Source: Gammaproteobacteria bacterium
GTDB lineage: Bacteria > Pseudomonadota > Gammaproteobacteria > Pseudomonadales > Pseudohongiellaceae
DNA length: 64,000 nt
Direction: 5' to 3'
Assembly (NCBI GenBank): GCA_002706685.1
Contig: PALV01000017.1
Span: 62,001 to 126,000, forward strand
Shown here: positions 17,830-26,954 of the stretch, piece by piece
Layout: every line of letters starts with the position of its first letter
Position numbering within the stretch: position 1 is the stretch's first letter
Position numbers and translations under genes: made by a program
The notes under the pieces: generated by a model
Seen by the model: only the letters and a program-made list of their open reading frames with translations
Told to the model about the DNA's origin: nothing
Databases searched by the model: none

Positions 17830-18228
17830 ATGAGCAAAGATGAGCAGGATATGGCGGACGAGTGGGCACAGGCCATGGAAGAAGAGAGTGCCGGTTCGGG
17901 CAAGCAGTCCAAGGCGGCTGCGCCAGCTAACGGTAACGGCGCGGACAAGAGCAAGGCTAATGGTGCGTCTCCTGATCTGGATGTGATTCTGGATATTCCG
18001 GTGCGCATTTCCATGGAAGTCGGCAGTACTGCCATCACCATTCGTAACCTGCTGCAACTCAATCAGGGATCGGTGATCGAGCTGGACCGGCTGGCGGGTG
18101 AACCGCTGGACGTGCTTGTCAACGGCACGCTGATTGCGCACGGCGAAGTGGTCGTGGTGAACGACAAGTTCGGTATCCGCATGACCGACGTGATCAGTCC
18201 GTCAGAACGAATCAAGAAACTGCGATAA
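17830..18228 (+). CDS. fliN: Flagellar motor switch protein FliN
   Basis: Forms the lower part of the C-ring with FliM and binds FliH at the export apparatus. The 132 residues have an Ala/Lys/Ser-rich N-terminal part (about 1-50) and the conserved SpoA domain (DIPVRISMEVGSTAITIRNLLQLNQGSVIELDRLAGEPLDVLVNG ... FGIRMTDVISPSERIKKL). A GAGGAGAA ribosome-binding site precedes the ATG. It lies between fliM and fliO as in other polar-flagellum clusters. Confidence 0.95.
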   Translation: MSKDEQDMADEWAQAMEEESAGSGKQSKAAAPANGNGADKSKANGASPDLDVILDIPVRISMEVGSTAITIRNLLQLNQGSVIELDRLAGEPLDVLVNGTLIAHGEVVVVNDKFGIRMTDVISPSERIKKLR

Positions 18229-18243
18229 GCGGGTAAGCGGACC

Positions 18244-18636
18244 ATGGCAGAGAACATCACACAGGCAGCGGAACAGGCTGCCACACAGACGGCGATGCTC
18301 GGAGCGGGCGGCGCCAGCGCAGTTGCCCAGACCGTTCTCTGGCTGATGGTCATCATTGGTCTGATTCTGGCACTGGCCTGGGTGGCGAAGCGATTTTCTG
18401 GCGCCACCGGCTTTGGCGGACAGGGCATGAAAGTGATCAGTGCTCTGCCGGTTGGCAACCGCGAACGTGTAGCCCTGGTGCAGGTCGGTGACAAGCAGTT
18501 GTTGCTGGGTGTTGCGCCGGGCAATGTGAATCTTCTGCATGTATTTGATGAACCAGTATTAAGCCAGACACCTGGCACACCCAATACCAGCGGCTTTCAG
18601 ACCATTCTGAAAAATGCCTTGCACAAAAAGCCCTGA
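18244..18636 (+). CDS. fliO: Flagellar biosynthetic protein FliO
   Basis: Membrane protein that helps assemble the FliP ring of the export gate. The 130 residues contain one membrane helix ([26 protein letters not shown], about 22-47) and a small cytoplasmic domain with the typical [31 protein letters not shown]. Sequence conservation in FliO is low, but the position directly before fliP supports the call. Confidence 0.9.
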   Translation: MAENITQAAEQAATQTAMLGAGGASAVAQTVLWLMVIIGLILALAWVAKRFSGATGFGGQGMKVISALPVGNRERVALVQVGDKQLLLGVAPGNVNLLHVFDEPVLSQTPGTPNTSGFQTILKNALHKKP

Positions 18637-18646
18637 GCGCTACCCA

Positions 18647-19471
18647 ATGACATTCGTAAAAACCAGACATATTCTGTTTGTTCTGTTGTGCCTTGCCGCC
18701 TTGCTGGTCAGCGCACCATCGCTGGCACAGCAGACTTCAACCCTCCAGCCGGCAGAGACTAATGCGCAGCAGGACAATGGCCTGGGTGGACTCGGTGGTA
18801 TTCCAGCACTGAGTGTCACCACCGGTCAGGATGGTTCGCAGCAGTATTCAGTGACGCTGCAGATTCTGTTCATCATGACCGCGCTGACACTGTTGCCGGC
18901 GCTGGCCATGATGATGACCTCGTTCACACGCATTATTGTGGTGTTCGCCATCCTGCGACAGGCACTGGGTCTGCAGCAGACACCGTCGAATCAGATCCTG
19001 TTGGGTCTGGCACTGTTTCTGTCTATTTTTATCATGGCGCCGGTCCTGCAGCAGGTAAATGAGAATGCGCTGCAGCCGTACATTAATGAAGAGCTGGGTG
19101 CTACTGAAGCACTGGCGCAGGCGGAGATTCCGTTCCGCAGTTTTATGTCAGCACAGACACGTGAGTCTGACCTGCAGCTGTTCATGGAGCTTTCCAATAT
19201 GGATCCGGTCAGCAGCATCGATGAAGTGCCGCTGACCGTGTTGATTCCGGCATTTGTAACCAGCGAACTGAAGACAGCATTCCAGATAGGTTTTCTGCTG
19301 TTTATTCCGTTTCTGGTGATCGACCTGGTGGTAGCCAGTGTCTTGATGGCGATGGGTATGATGATGCTCTCGCCGATTATTATTTCGTTGCCTTTCAAGA
19401 TCATGCTGTTTGTGCTGGTCGATGGCTGGGCAATGATCATGGGAACGCTGGCAATGAGCTTTGGCCAATAG
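18647..19471 (+). CDS. fliP: Flagellar export gate protein FliP
   Basis: Core pore subunit of the flagellar type III export gate. The 274 residues start with a cleavable signal sequence ([22 protein letters not shown]). Conserved segments follow: [54 protein letters not shown], and the C-terminal [45 protein letters not shown]. The ATG at 18647 is chosen because upstream in-frame starts lie inside fliO and would precede the signal peptide. Confidence 0.95.
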   Translation: MTFVKTRHILFVLLCLAALLVSAPSLAQQTSTLQPAETNAQQDNGLGGLGGIPALSVTTGQDGSQQYSVTLQILFIMTALTLLPALAMMMTSFTRIIVVFAILRQALGLQQTPSNQILLGLALFLSIFIMAPVLQQVNENALQPYINEELGATEALAQAEIPFRSFMSAQTRESDLQLFMELSNMDPVSSIDEVPLTVLIPAFVTSELKTAFQIGFLLFIPFLVIDLVVASVLMAMGMMMLSPIIISLPFKIMLFVLVDGWAMIMGTLAMSFGQ

Positions 19472-19492
19472 CAGGCTGATGGAGTGTGACGT

Positions 19493-19762
19493 ATGACCCC
19501 TGATGTAGCGGTGATGGTTTGGCGGGATGCAATGTGGCTGATCGTGCTGCTGGTGGCTGTGATTGTAATGCCCAGCCTGGTGGTCGGTCTGGTGATCAGT
19601 ACCTTTCAGGCTGCCACACAGATCAACGAGCAGACCCTGAGTTTTCTGCCTCGTCTGCTGGTGACACTGGTGGTCATTATTGCCACCGGGCCCTGGCTGT
19701 TGCGTCAGATTCTGGACTACTCCGAGCGACTGATTCTCAGCATTCCCAGTATGGTGGGCTAG
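19493..19762 (+). CDS. fliQ: Flagellar export gate protein FliQ
   Basis: Small subunit of the FliPQR export gate. The 89 residues form two membrane helices (AMWLIVLLVAVIVMPSLVVGLVIS and FLPRLLVTLVVIIATGPWLLRQIL) separated by the conserved FQAATQINEQTLSF loop. Length and sequence are standard for the family. The gap to fliR is only four nt. Confidence 0.96.
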   Translation: MTPDVAVMVWRDAMWLIVLLVAVIVMPSLVVGLVISTFQAATQINEQTLSFLPRLLVTLVVIIATGPWLLRQILDYSERLILSIPSMVG

Positions 19763-19766
19763 GGCA

Positions 19767-20546
19767 GTGCTGTCGTTCACCGACGCAGAAATTGGTGCGT
19801 GGATTGGCAGCTTTATGTGGCCATTATTCCGCATTATGGGTTTTATGCTGGCAGCGCCGGTACTGGGCTCCAACTTTCTGCCTCAACGTGTACGACTGAT
19901 TCTGGCGGTTGCGCTTGCCCTGATTGTTGCACCTACATTGCCGCCAATGCCCGCCGTAGAGGGTGTGTCAGTCAGTGCCATGCTGATTGTGGCCCAGCAG
20001 GTGCTGATTGGTGTGGCGCTGGGTTTTTTCCTGCAGATTGTGTTTCAGATTTTTGTGTTGCTGGGCCAGTTGATTGCCATGCAGATGGGTCTGGGTTTTG
20101 CATCGATGGTGGACCCGGCCAATGGCATCAACGTTGCGATTCTGAGTACGTTTTACATGATGTTTGTCACGATTCTGTTTGTCAGTTTCGACGGACATCT
20201 GGTGATGATAGAGATTCTGGTTGAGAGCTTTGAGTTGATCCCGGTGTCCAGTTCTGGCCTCGACACGGGTGTGTATTATCAACTGATCAGCACCATCAGC
20301 TGGGCATTCTCCAGTGCGCTGCTGTTGGCACTGCCGGCTTTGACAGCCCTGCTGATGACCAATTTTGCATTCGGCATCATGACGCGGGCAGCGCCACAGA
20401 TGAACATTTTTGCACTGGGTTTTCCCATTGCGTTGATGTTCGGTCTGTTTGTTATCTGGTTGTGTATGTCATATTTTCTGGACGCTACCGAGGCAATTTT
20501 TGCCGAGGCTTTCATTCGCATGCGGGCGCTGATGCAGCCCATCTGA
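19767..20546 (+). CDS. fliR: Flagellar export gate protein FliR
   Basis: Membrane subunit that closes the FliPQR pore helix. The 259 residues contain about six membrane segments, with the family landmarks FRIMGFMLAAPVLGSNFLPQRVRLILAVALALIVAP, GQLIAMQMGLGFASMVDPANGINV and LTALLMTNFAFGIMTRAAPQMNIFALGFPI. The start is GTG at 19767, four nt after the fliQ stop and preceded by AGGGC. It is followed by flhB. Confidence 0.95.
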   Translation: MLSFTDAEIGAWIGSFMWPLFRIMGFMLAAPVLGSNFLPQRVRLILAVALALIVAPTLPPMPAVEGVSVSAMLIVAQQVLIGVALGFFLQIVFQIFVLLGQLIAMQMGLGFASMVDPANGINVAILSTFYMMFVTILFVSFDGHLVMIEILVESFELIPVSSSGLDTGVYYQLISTISWAFSSALLLALPALTALLMTNFAFGIMTRAAPQMNIFALGFPIALMFGLFVIWLCMSYFLDATEAIFAEAFIRMRALMQPI

Positions 20547-20561
20547 CGCAGGAGGTACTGT

Positions 20562-21737
20562 ATGGCTGAAGAACAGGACTCCTCGGCGGAAAAAACCCAG
20601 GATCCCACCCCGAAACAACTCGAAAAGGCCCGCGAGGAAGGCGACACCGTCCGTTCGCGGGAACTGAATACCATGGCCATTTTGCTGACCGGCGTGGGCG
20701 GCATGCTGGTGTTCGGTGGTTCGATGGGACAGTCCGTCATCGATATGATGAACTACAACTTCGATGTGCCGCGCGAATCCATTTTTGATACCACCGCGAT
20801 GCTGCGTTTTCTTGATGTGTCAATCATGGAAGGACTGCGGCTCTTGTTGCCGGTTTTTTCACTGCTGTTGCTGGCTGCCTTTCTTGGGCCGATCGGGCTT
20901 GGCGGCTGGAACTTTACCTTTAAGGCCGTGATGCCCAAGGCCAGCCGGATGAATCCGATGTCCGGGCTTAAGCGCATGTTTGGCCCCAAGGCATTGGTGG
21001 AGCTGGCCAAGGCTGCCGCCAAGGTGCTGGTGGTGGCCGGCATTGCTCTGTTGCTGTTTTTCATGAATATGGACAGCATCATGGCCATTCAGCAGGAGCC
21101 GACTGTGCCTGCGATCGCGCATGCTCTCAGCATTATCGGCTGGTCAGTGCTGGCAATGTCCTGCGCAATGATTCTGATCACCATGGTGGATATACCGTTT
21201 CAGATTCACTCGCATACCCAGAAGCTGCGTATGACGCACCAGCAGGTCAAGGACGAGATGAAGGACACCGAGGGCAAGCCTGAGGTGAAGCAGCGTATTC
21301 GTCAGCTGCAGTACCAGATGTCACAGAACAAGATGTTCAAGGAACTGCCACAGGCAGACGTGGTCATCACCAACCCGCAGCACTACGCGGTGGCTCTGAA
21401 ATATCAGCAGGGTGGCGGGCAGGGCGCCCCGACACTGGTGGCCAAGGGTATTGATCATATGGCACTGCGTATCCGTGAAGTAGCGACAGAGAACAAGATC
21501 CCCATTGTCGAGGCTCCGGTCCTGGCGCGAGCCATCTACTACAACACCAAACTGGAAGATGAGATACCTGAAGGCCTGTACAAGGCCGTTGCGCAGGTGC
21601 TTGCCTATGTCTTCCAGCTGCGACAGCACGCACGTGGCAGCGGTCCCAAGCCCAATGCAGTTGATCTGACGAAGTTGACTGTACCTGAAGAGTTGCGCCG
21701 TGACGGCATAACGCCTGACCCGGACGCGCTGAACTGA
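20562..21737 (+). CDS. flhB: Flagellar export switch protein FlhB
   Basis: Export-gate protein whose cytoplasmic domain controls the change from hook to filament substrates in response to FliK. The 391 residues have a charged N-terminus (EEQDSSAEKTQDPTPKQLEKAREEGDTVRSREL), four membrane helices, and a cytoplasmic domain beginning near HQQVKDEMKDTEGKPEVK. The self-cleavage site reads NPQH (ITNPQHYAVALKY) instead of the textbook NPTH; the cleaved Asn-Pro bond is kept. The C-terminal tail extends past the compact domain to PDPDALN. Confidence 0.95.
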   Translation: MAEEQDSSAEKTQDPTPKQLEKAREEGDTVRSRELNTMAILLTGVGGMLVFGGSMGQSVIDMMNYNFDVPRESIFDTTAMLRFLDVSIMEGLRLLLPVFSLLLLAAFLGPIGLGGWNFTFKAVMPKASRMNPMSGLKRMFGPKALVELAKAAAKVLVVAGIALLLFFMNMDSIMAIQQEPTVPAIAHALSIIGWSVLAMSCAMILITMVDIPFQIHSHTQKLRMTHQQVKDEMKDTEGKPEVKQRIRQLQYQMSQNKMFKELPQADVVITNPQHYAVALKYQQGGGQGAPTLVAKGIDHMALRIREVATENKIPIVEAPVLARAIYYNTKLEDEIPEGLYKAVAQVLAYVFQLRQHARGSGPKPNAVDLTKLTVPEELRRDGITPDPDALN

Positions 21738-21763
21738 TATTGATCTGAAGCTGGTGCCTATAC

Positions 21764-21778
21764 TGGCACGACTCTTGC
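21764..21778 (+). promoter_or_regulatory. Sigma-54 promoter of flhA-flhF-flhG-fliA
   Basis: TGGCAC-GACTC-TTGC is an exact sigma-54 -24/-12 match. It sits 26 nt after flhB and points to flhA. The predicted start near 21790 gives a leader of about 120 nt before the flhA coding region. This places sigma-28 (fliA) synthesis under sigma-54 control. Confidence 0.87.
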
Positions 21779-21800
21779 GATACCCCTGTGTAATAGCTAA

Positions 21801-21893
21801 ACAGCGCCAGACAAACCCCTGGTTTGGCGGTGCTGGCTCAGAAAAGCGTCAATAATTCGACCGCGGATACTGGTAAGTGACAGTTATCCGTCA
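21801..21893 (+). promoter_or_regulatory. Structured leader of flhA
   Basis: The predicted flhA leader holds two hairpins: CGCC-(AGAC)-AAACC / GGTTT-GGCG near 21802-21826, with a 4-nt bulge, and GTGAC / GTCAC near 21876-21893, directly before AGGAAC. The second could hide or position the ribosome-binding site. Regulatory function is inference. Confidence 0.4.
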
Positions 21894-21912
21894 CAGGAAC
21901 TTCGCAACAGCG

Positions 21913-24057
21913 ATGATGAATATCGGCAATAACATGAATCGCGGCACGTTGATGTCAAACGCGCGCAGTTTTACCGACGGCAACCTGGGTATCCCGGTGT
22001 TGCTGCTGGTCATCCTGGCGATGATGACGCTGCCGATTCCGCCGTTTTTGCTGGACGTTTTCTTCACCTTCAACATCACCATCGCACTGGTTGTTCTGTG
22101 TGTGGCCGTTTACGCCATGCGCCCGCTGGACTTCGCGGTGTTCCCGACCATTTTGCTGGTTTCCACACTGTTGCGCCTGGCGCTCAACGTCGCCTCCACA
22201 CGTGTGGTGCTGCTGAATGGTCACGAGGGTGGCGCATCAGCCGGTAAGGTCATCGAGTCCTTTGGTGAGGTGGTGATCGGTGGCAACTACGCGGTTGGTC
22301 TGATCGTGTTCATGATTCTGATCATCATCAACTTTGTGGTTGTGACCAAGGGTGCTGGCCGAATCGCCGAGGTAAGCGCGCGTTTCACCCTGGATGCGAT
22401 GCCCGGCAAACAGATGGCCGTTGATGCTGACCTGAATGCCGGCATCATCGACCAGGAGCAGGCCCGGGTGCGCCGTCAGGACATTACCCAGGAAGCCGAC
22501 TTCTACGGTGCGATGGACGGTGCCAGCAAGTTTGTTAAAGGCGATGCTATCGCCGGCATTCTGATTCTTGTGATCAACATCGTGGGCGGTCTGGCAATCG
22601 GCATGATGCAACACGGCCTGGATTTTGCCACCGCAGCCGAGCGCTATGCACTGCTGACCATCGGTGACGGTCTGGTGGCCCAGATTCCGGCGCTGGTGCT
22701 GTCTACAGCTGCCGCCATCATGGTAACCCGCAACAATAACTCCGAAATGATGGGCGCCCAGGTTGTTGGTCAGATGTTCGCGACCCCGCGCGCGCTGGGT
22801 ATTGCCGCTGCCATTCTGTTTGTCATGGGTATCGTGCCGGGCATGCCGCATTTTGCCTTCCTGTCACTGGCCCTGGCGGCTGCCGTTGGTGCGGTGTTTA
22901 TCTATATGAAAGGTCAGCGCGCGCTGCAGCCGACCGCGGAGCAGCAGGCTGTCGAGAAAGCCGATCAGGAGAAGAAGCAGGCGCAGGCTGCGGAACCCCA
23001 GGAGCTTGGCTGGGGCGATGTCACACCAGTGGATGTGGTGGGTCTGGAAGTGGGCTATCGCCTGATTCCCATGGTCGATAAAAGCCAGGGCGGACAACTG
23101 CTCGCCCGCATCAAGGGAATCCGCAAAAAGCTGTCACAGGAGCTGGGTTTCCTGGTGCCGTCTGTGCATATTCGCGACAACCTGGATCTGCAGCCGAACG
23201 AATATCGCATCAACCTGATGGGCGTCAATATCGGCGGCGCTGACATCTATCCGGAGCGAGAAATGGCCATCAACCCGGGACAGGTCTACGGACAGGCCCA
23301 GGGTATCAATGCCAAAGATCCCGCGTTTGGACTGGACGCCATCTGGATCGAGCCATCCCAGCGTGAACAGGTGCAGGGGCTCGGCTACACCGTGGTGGAT
23401 GCCAGCACGGTTATTGCTACCCACATGAATACCCTGTTGCAGAAGCACGCCCACGAACTGCTGGGCCATGACGAGGTTCATGAGCTGCTGTCCATTCTGG
23501 GCAAATCGTCCAAGAAACTGGCTGAAGAACTGCCCAGTCTGATCAATCCCAATATTCTGCGCCGGGTGCTGCAGAACCTGTTGCAGGAAGACATTCCTGT
23601 CAAGGACATGCGCACCATCGGCGAAGCGCTGGCAGTGACCGCATCCCGAACGCAGGATCCGACCGCATTGACGGCTGCTGTCCGCGTTTCTCTGGCGCGT
23701 GTGATCGTCCAGGGTATCTATGGAAACCGTTCGGAATTGCCGGTTATTACGCTGGATCCTTCGCTGGAACAGATATTGCTTAAAGCAGTACAGCAGGCGA
23801 TGCAGCACGGCGACGGATCGGCGGAAGAGAACGTGGTTATTGAGCCTGGCATCGCAGAAAGGCTGCAGCAGTCACTGATTCAGGCTGCGCAGCGGCAGGA
23901 AATTGCCGGCAATCCTGCCGTCCTGCTGGTTGCCGCGCCGCTGCGTCCGACGCTGAGTCGATTCGTGAGATTTACCACGTCAGGGGTACGGGTGTTGTCC
24001 TACCAGGAAATTCCGGACAACAAGCAAATCACCATTGTCGCGACACTTGGACAATGA
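21913..24057 (+). CDS. flhA: Flagellar export gate protein FlhA
   Basis: Largest export-gate protein; forms a nonameric ring that receives substrates and uses the proton motive force. The 714 residues have eight membrane helices in the first half, the FHIPEP signature region (LLRLALNVASTRVVLL, GRIAEVSARFTLDAMPGKQMAVDADLNAG) and a large cytoplasmic domain (from about 345) ending in a typical QEIPDNKQITIVATLGQ. The start is uncertain: ATG 21913 or 21916 follow AGGAA at 21895, ATG 21934 is possible, and a GTG at 21877 is in frame but lies in a hairpin. Confidence 0.94.
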   Translation: MMNIGNNMNRGTLMSNARSFTDGNLGIPVLLLVILAMMTLPIPPFLLDVFFTFNITIALVVLCVAVYAMRPLDFAVFPTILLVSTLLRLALNVASTRVVLLNGHEGGASAGKVIESFGEVVIGGNYAVGLIVFMILIIINFVVVTKGAGRIAEVSARFTLDAMPGKQMAVDADLNAGIIDQEQARVRRQDITQEADFYGAMDGASKFVKGDAIAGILILVINIVGGLAIGMMQHGLDFATAAERYALLTIGDGLVAQIPALVLSTAAAIMVTRNNNSEMMGAQVVGQMFATPRALGIAAAILFVMGIVPGMPHFAFLSLALAAAVGAVFIYMKGQRALQPTAEQQAVEKADQEKKQAQAAEPQELGWGDVTPVDVVGLEVGYRLIPMVDKSQGGQLLARIKGIRKKLSQELGFLVPSVHIRDNLDLQPNEYRINLMGVNIGGADIYPEREMAINPGQVYGQAQGINAKDPAFGLDAIWIEPSQREQVQGLGYTVVDASTVIATHMNTLLQKHAHELLGHDEVHELLSILGKSSKKLAEELPSLINPNILRRVLQNLLQEDIPVKDMRTIGEALAVTASRTQDPTALTAAVRVSLARVIVQGIYGNRSELPVITLDPSLEQILLKAVQQAMQHGDGSAEENVVIEPGIAERLQQSLIQAAQRQEIAGNPAVLLVAAPLRPTLSRFVRFTTSGVRVLSYQEIPDNKQITIVATLGQ

Positions 24058-24090
24058 CAGAAACAACATTGAGATCGAAGAGGGCAGAGC

Positions 24091-25242
24091 ATGCAGCTTA
24101 AGAAATTCGTGGCCAAAGATATGCGCAGAGCACTGATGGATGTGCGCCAGGCATTTGGTGAAGATGCGGCAATTCTGTCAACCCGCAGCGTTGAGGGCGG
24201 TGTTGAGGTGGTGGCCACGCCTGCGCCGGCCTCGCCTGACAAGGCGGCTGAGTTCAATGCAGCCAATGAACCCTCGGTGAGCAAAGCGGAATTTGGTGCC
24301 ATGCGTTCTGAGCTGAACAGCATTCGCAGCCTGCTGCAACAGCGTCTCAATGGCCTGGCATGGGATCAGTTTGCCCGCCAGACGCCTGCCCAGGCGGCAA
24401 TCTGGGAGCGACTGGTGGCGATGGGCCTGCCCGGCAACATCAACCAGCGTCTGCTGGATCTGGCCGGCCAGGCCCGCACCCTGGATCAGCTGTGGCGCCA
24501 GACTTTGTCGGCGCTGGTTAAAATGACACCAGTACACAGTGCTGACCCCGTCAGCACCGGCGGTGTATTTGCCTTCCTGGGCCCGACCGGCGCTGGCAAA
24601 ACCACTACAATCGCCAAACTTGCCACAAAGTTTGTGCTGGCCAATGGCCCGGAAGAGGTTGCGCTGGTCACCACGGACAGTTTCCGGCTGGCAGCCCATG
24701 AGCAATTGCGCACGCTGGGACGCATACTTGGCGTGACGGTGCGGATTGTTGATAATCAGCATTCACTGGGCGACACCTTGCAGAGTCTGGCCCACAAACG
24801 GCTGGTGCTGATCGATACGGCGGGTCTGCCATCGCGGCATCCGGAGCAGCAGCGACAATTGTCGGAGCTTGCCGCCCAGCCGCAGGTTCAAAACTGGCTG
24901 GTACTGCCTTGCACGGCTCAGGGCCAGGTGCTGCAGGCCGCGTGGAAAACCTGTTCGACGGCAGGCGTGTCAGGGTGTATTCTGACGCACTTGGACGAAG
25001 CCTGTGTGATGGGCGAGGCGTTGGCGCTGTGTATCGAACGTGCCGTGCCAGTGGTTTACGAAACTTTTGGCCAGGCCATCCCGGATGACCTGGCGGTGGC
25101 GACGGCGCAGGCGCTCGTCAAACGGGCGGTGGCACTGGGTCGGGCTCAGGCCGCGACGCCCGTGGATCGCGCACGCGTCATGAACAATTTTGGCAGCCAG
25201 CCGCCGAGCAGAGCGGCCGCAGCAAAACGTGCCGCGATTTAG
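24091..25242 (+). CDS. flhF: Flagellar placement GTPase FlhF
   Basis: SRP-type GTPase that marks the cell pole for flagellum assembly. The 383 residues consist of an N-terminal basic region (MQLKKFVAKDMRRALMDVR), a helical N domain and the G domain with G1 GPTGAGKTTTIAKLA, VALVTTDSFRLAAHEQL, the G3-type DTAGLPSRHP and the LTHLDEA box. The order flhA-flhF-flhG-fliA is the hallmark of polar flagellates. GAGGGCAGAGC precedes the ATG. Confidence 0.95.
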   Translation: MQLKKFVAKDMRRALMDVRQAFGEDAAILSTRSVEGGVEVVATPAPASPDKAAEFNAANEPSVSKAEFGAMRSELNSIRSLLQQRLNGLAWDQFARQTPAQAAIWERLVAMGLPGNINQRLLDLAGQARTLDQLWRQTLSALVKMTPVHSADPVSTGGVFAFLGPTGAGKTTTIAKLATKFVLANGPEEVALVTTDSFRLAAHEQLRTLGRILGVTVRIVDNQHSLGDTLQSLAHKRLVLIDTAGLPSRHPEQQRQLSELAAQPQVQNWLVLPCTAQGQVLQAAWKTCSTAGVSGCILTHLDEACVMGEALALCIERAVPVVYETFGQAIPDDLAVATAQALVKRAVALGRAQAATPVDRARVMNNFGSQPPSRAAAAKRAAI

Positions 25243-25276
25243 TGGCACGGGCTGATCAGGTAGGAGATTTATAGGG

Positions 25277-26083
25277 ATGCATCCCATACAGGTACTGGCA
25301 GTAACCGGCGGCAAGGGCGGTGTCGGAAAAACCAGTATTTCGGTGAATTTAAGTCTGGCAATGGCCCAGGCTGGCAAACGTGTGGTTTTGATGGATGCCG
25401 ACCTGGGACTGGCCAACGTTGACATCCTGATGGGCGTCAAGGCCGACAAGACCATTGCTGAGGTCATGGCGGGAGTCTGTGACCTGCGTGATGTCATGAT
25501 CGAGACGCAGGGCATCAAGATCATTCCGGCATCATCTGGCGTACAGACGCTGGTCAATATGGGCGCCAATCAGCATGCGGGCATCATTCATGCCTTCAGC
25601 GAACTGTCCGATGAGCTGGATGTACTGGTCATCGATACGGCGGCGGGCATCTCTGACTCCGTGGTCAGTTTTGTGCGCGCGGCGCAGGAAGTGCTGGTTG
25701 TAGTGTGCGATGAGCCCTCGTCGATGACGGACGCTTATGCACTGGTCAAGTTGCTGAACCGTGATTGCCAGTTGCGCGATTTCCGGATTCTGGCGAATAT
25801 GACAAGATCGCCACAGGAAGGTCGCAACCTGTTCAATCGGTTTGCGGCGGTTACCAGCAAGTTTCTGGATGTTAACCTGCGGTATGCCGGTGACATCCCC
25901 TTTGATGAGACAGTGCGCAAGGCCGTGCAGCGACAGAAGCCAGTGCTTTTGAGCTATCCGGGCGGCAGGGCGGCTGATGGATACCGACGTCTGGCGTCGG
26001 AAGTGCTGGGTTGGCCAGTGCGAACTGAAGCGACTGGTCAGTTGGAATTTTTTGTGGAACGACTTGTACAGGGCATGGCCTGA
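25277..26083 (+). CDS. flhG: Flagellar number regulator FlhG (FleN), MinD-like ATPase
   Basis: ParA/MinD-family ATPase that limits flagellar number, opposing FlhF and, in relatives, inhibiting FleQ. The 268 residues contain the deviant Walker A GGKGGVGKTSIS, the switch DADLGLANVDILMG, and VIDTAAGISDSVV. The C-terminal amphipathic helix expected for membrane binding (GQLEFFVERLVQGMA) is present. It is called fleN in Pseudomonas. It sits four nt upstream of fliA. Confidence 0.94.
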   Translation: MHPIQVLAVTGGKGGVGKTSISVNLSLAMAQAGKRVVLMDADLGLANVDILMGVKADKTIAEVMAGVCDLRDVMIETQGIKIIPASSGVQTLVNMGANQHAGIIHAFSELSDELDVLVIDTAAGISDSVVSFVRAAQEVLVVVCDEPSSMTDAYALVKLLNRDCQLRDFRILANMTRSPQEGRNLFNRFAAVTSKFLDVNLRYAGDIPFDETVRKAVQRQKPVLLSYPGGRAADGYRRLASEVLGWPVRTEATGQLEFFVERLVQGMA

Positions 26084-26086
26084 GAT

Positions 26087-26809
26087 ATGGGTGCAACACT
26101 ATATCAGGACGTTCAAGTGGCCGGGGCAGACGACCTGGTCATACAGCATGCGCCGCTGGTGAAGCGGATTGCGCATCATCTGTTGATGCGGATGCCGTCC
26201 AGCGTGCAGCTCGACGATCTGATTCAGTCAGGCATGATTGGCCTGCTGGAAGCTGCCCGCAAGTATGATGTCAGCAAGGGGGCCAGTTTTGAAACCTATG
26301 CAGGCATTCGAATTCGCGGTGCCATGCTGGACGAAATTCGGCGCGGCGACTGGGCACCCCGGTCGGTACACCGCAAGAACCGGCAGGTGGCCGAAGCCGT
26401 CAAGGCCATTGAGGCGCGCACCGGCACTGACGCCAAAGATCATGAGATCGCCGCCGAAATGGGTGTCGATCTCGATACCTACTACACCATTCTGCAGGAT
26501 GCCAGTGGCAGCCGCCTGTTCAGCTTTGATGATCTGACGCAGGGTGGTGATGATTCCTCGATCGAAGTAGCCTCGGGTGAAGTTTCCGGTCCCTCGGAAG
26601 AGCTGCAGGAAGATAACTTCCGCGAGCATCTGTCTGAAGCCATCGATGGGCTGCCCGAGCGCGAAAAACTGGTCCTTGCCCTGTATTACGACGAAGAACT
26701 GAATCTCAAGGAGATTGGCGAGGTTCTGGGTGTCAGCGAATCCAGGGTCAGCCAGATCCATTCCCAGGCCGCCCTGCGGCTTCGTTCGCGTCTTCAGGAA
26801 TGGCGTTGA
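26087..26809 (+). CDS. fliA: RNA polymerase sigma-28 factor FliA
   Basis: Sigma factor for late flagellar and chemotaxis genes. The 240 residues have region 2 (HAPLVKRIAHHLLMRMPSSVQLDDLIQSGMIGLLEAARKYD, FETYAGIRIRGAMLDEIRRGDW), region 3 (HEIAAEMGVDLDTYYTIL) and region 4 (LPEREKLVLALYYDEELNLKEIGEVLGVSESRVSQIHSQA). It ends the flhA unit. A matching sigma-28 promoter lies just downstream, before cheY, so this product should drive the following chemotaxis genes. Confidence 0.96.
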   Translation: MGATLYQDVQVAGADDLVIQHAPLVKRIAHHLLMRMPSSVQLDDLIQSGMIGLLEAARKYDVSKGASFETYAGIRIRGAMLDEIRRGDWAPRSVHRKNRQVAEAVKAIEARTGTDAKDHEIAAEMGVDLDTYYTILQDASGSRLFSFDDLTQGGDDSSIEVASGEVSGPSEELQEDNFREHLSEAIDGLPEREKLVLALYYDEELNLKEIGEVLGVSESRVSQIHSQAALRLRSRLQEWR

Positions 26810-26862
26810 GCCCCTTCCGTCCGCTAAAATTGCATTAATTGCACTTATTTAGCAGTTCGCTC

Positions 26863-26889
26863 TAAATTTTTTCACTTTCCAAGCGATAA
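26863..26889 (+). promoter_or_regulatory. Sigma-28 (FliA) promoter of the che operon
   Basis: TAAATTTT, then 11 nt, then AGCGATAA reproduces the FliA consensus (TAAAGTTT-N11-GCCGATAA) with exact spacing and few mismatches. It lies between fliA and cheY in a short A/T-rich gap. Transcription would start near 26897, about 58 nt before the cheY start. Confidence 0.78.
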
Positions 26890-26954
26890 CATTGCCAGGG
26901 GAAACCATATTGTTCAGGTTGCCCCCGGACAGATTTCATGACCTGGAGGCGGTT

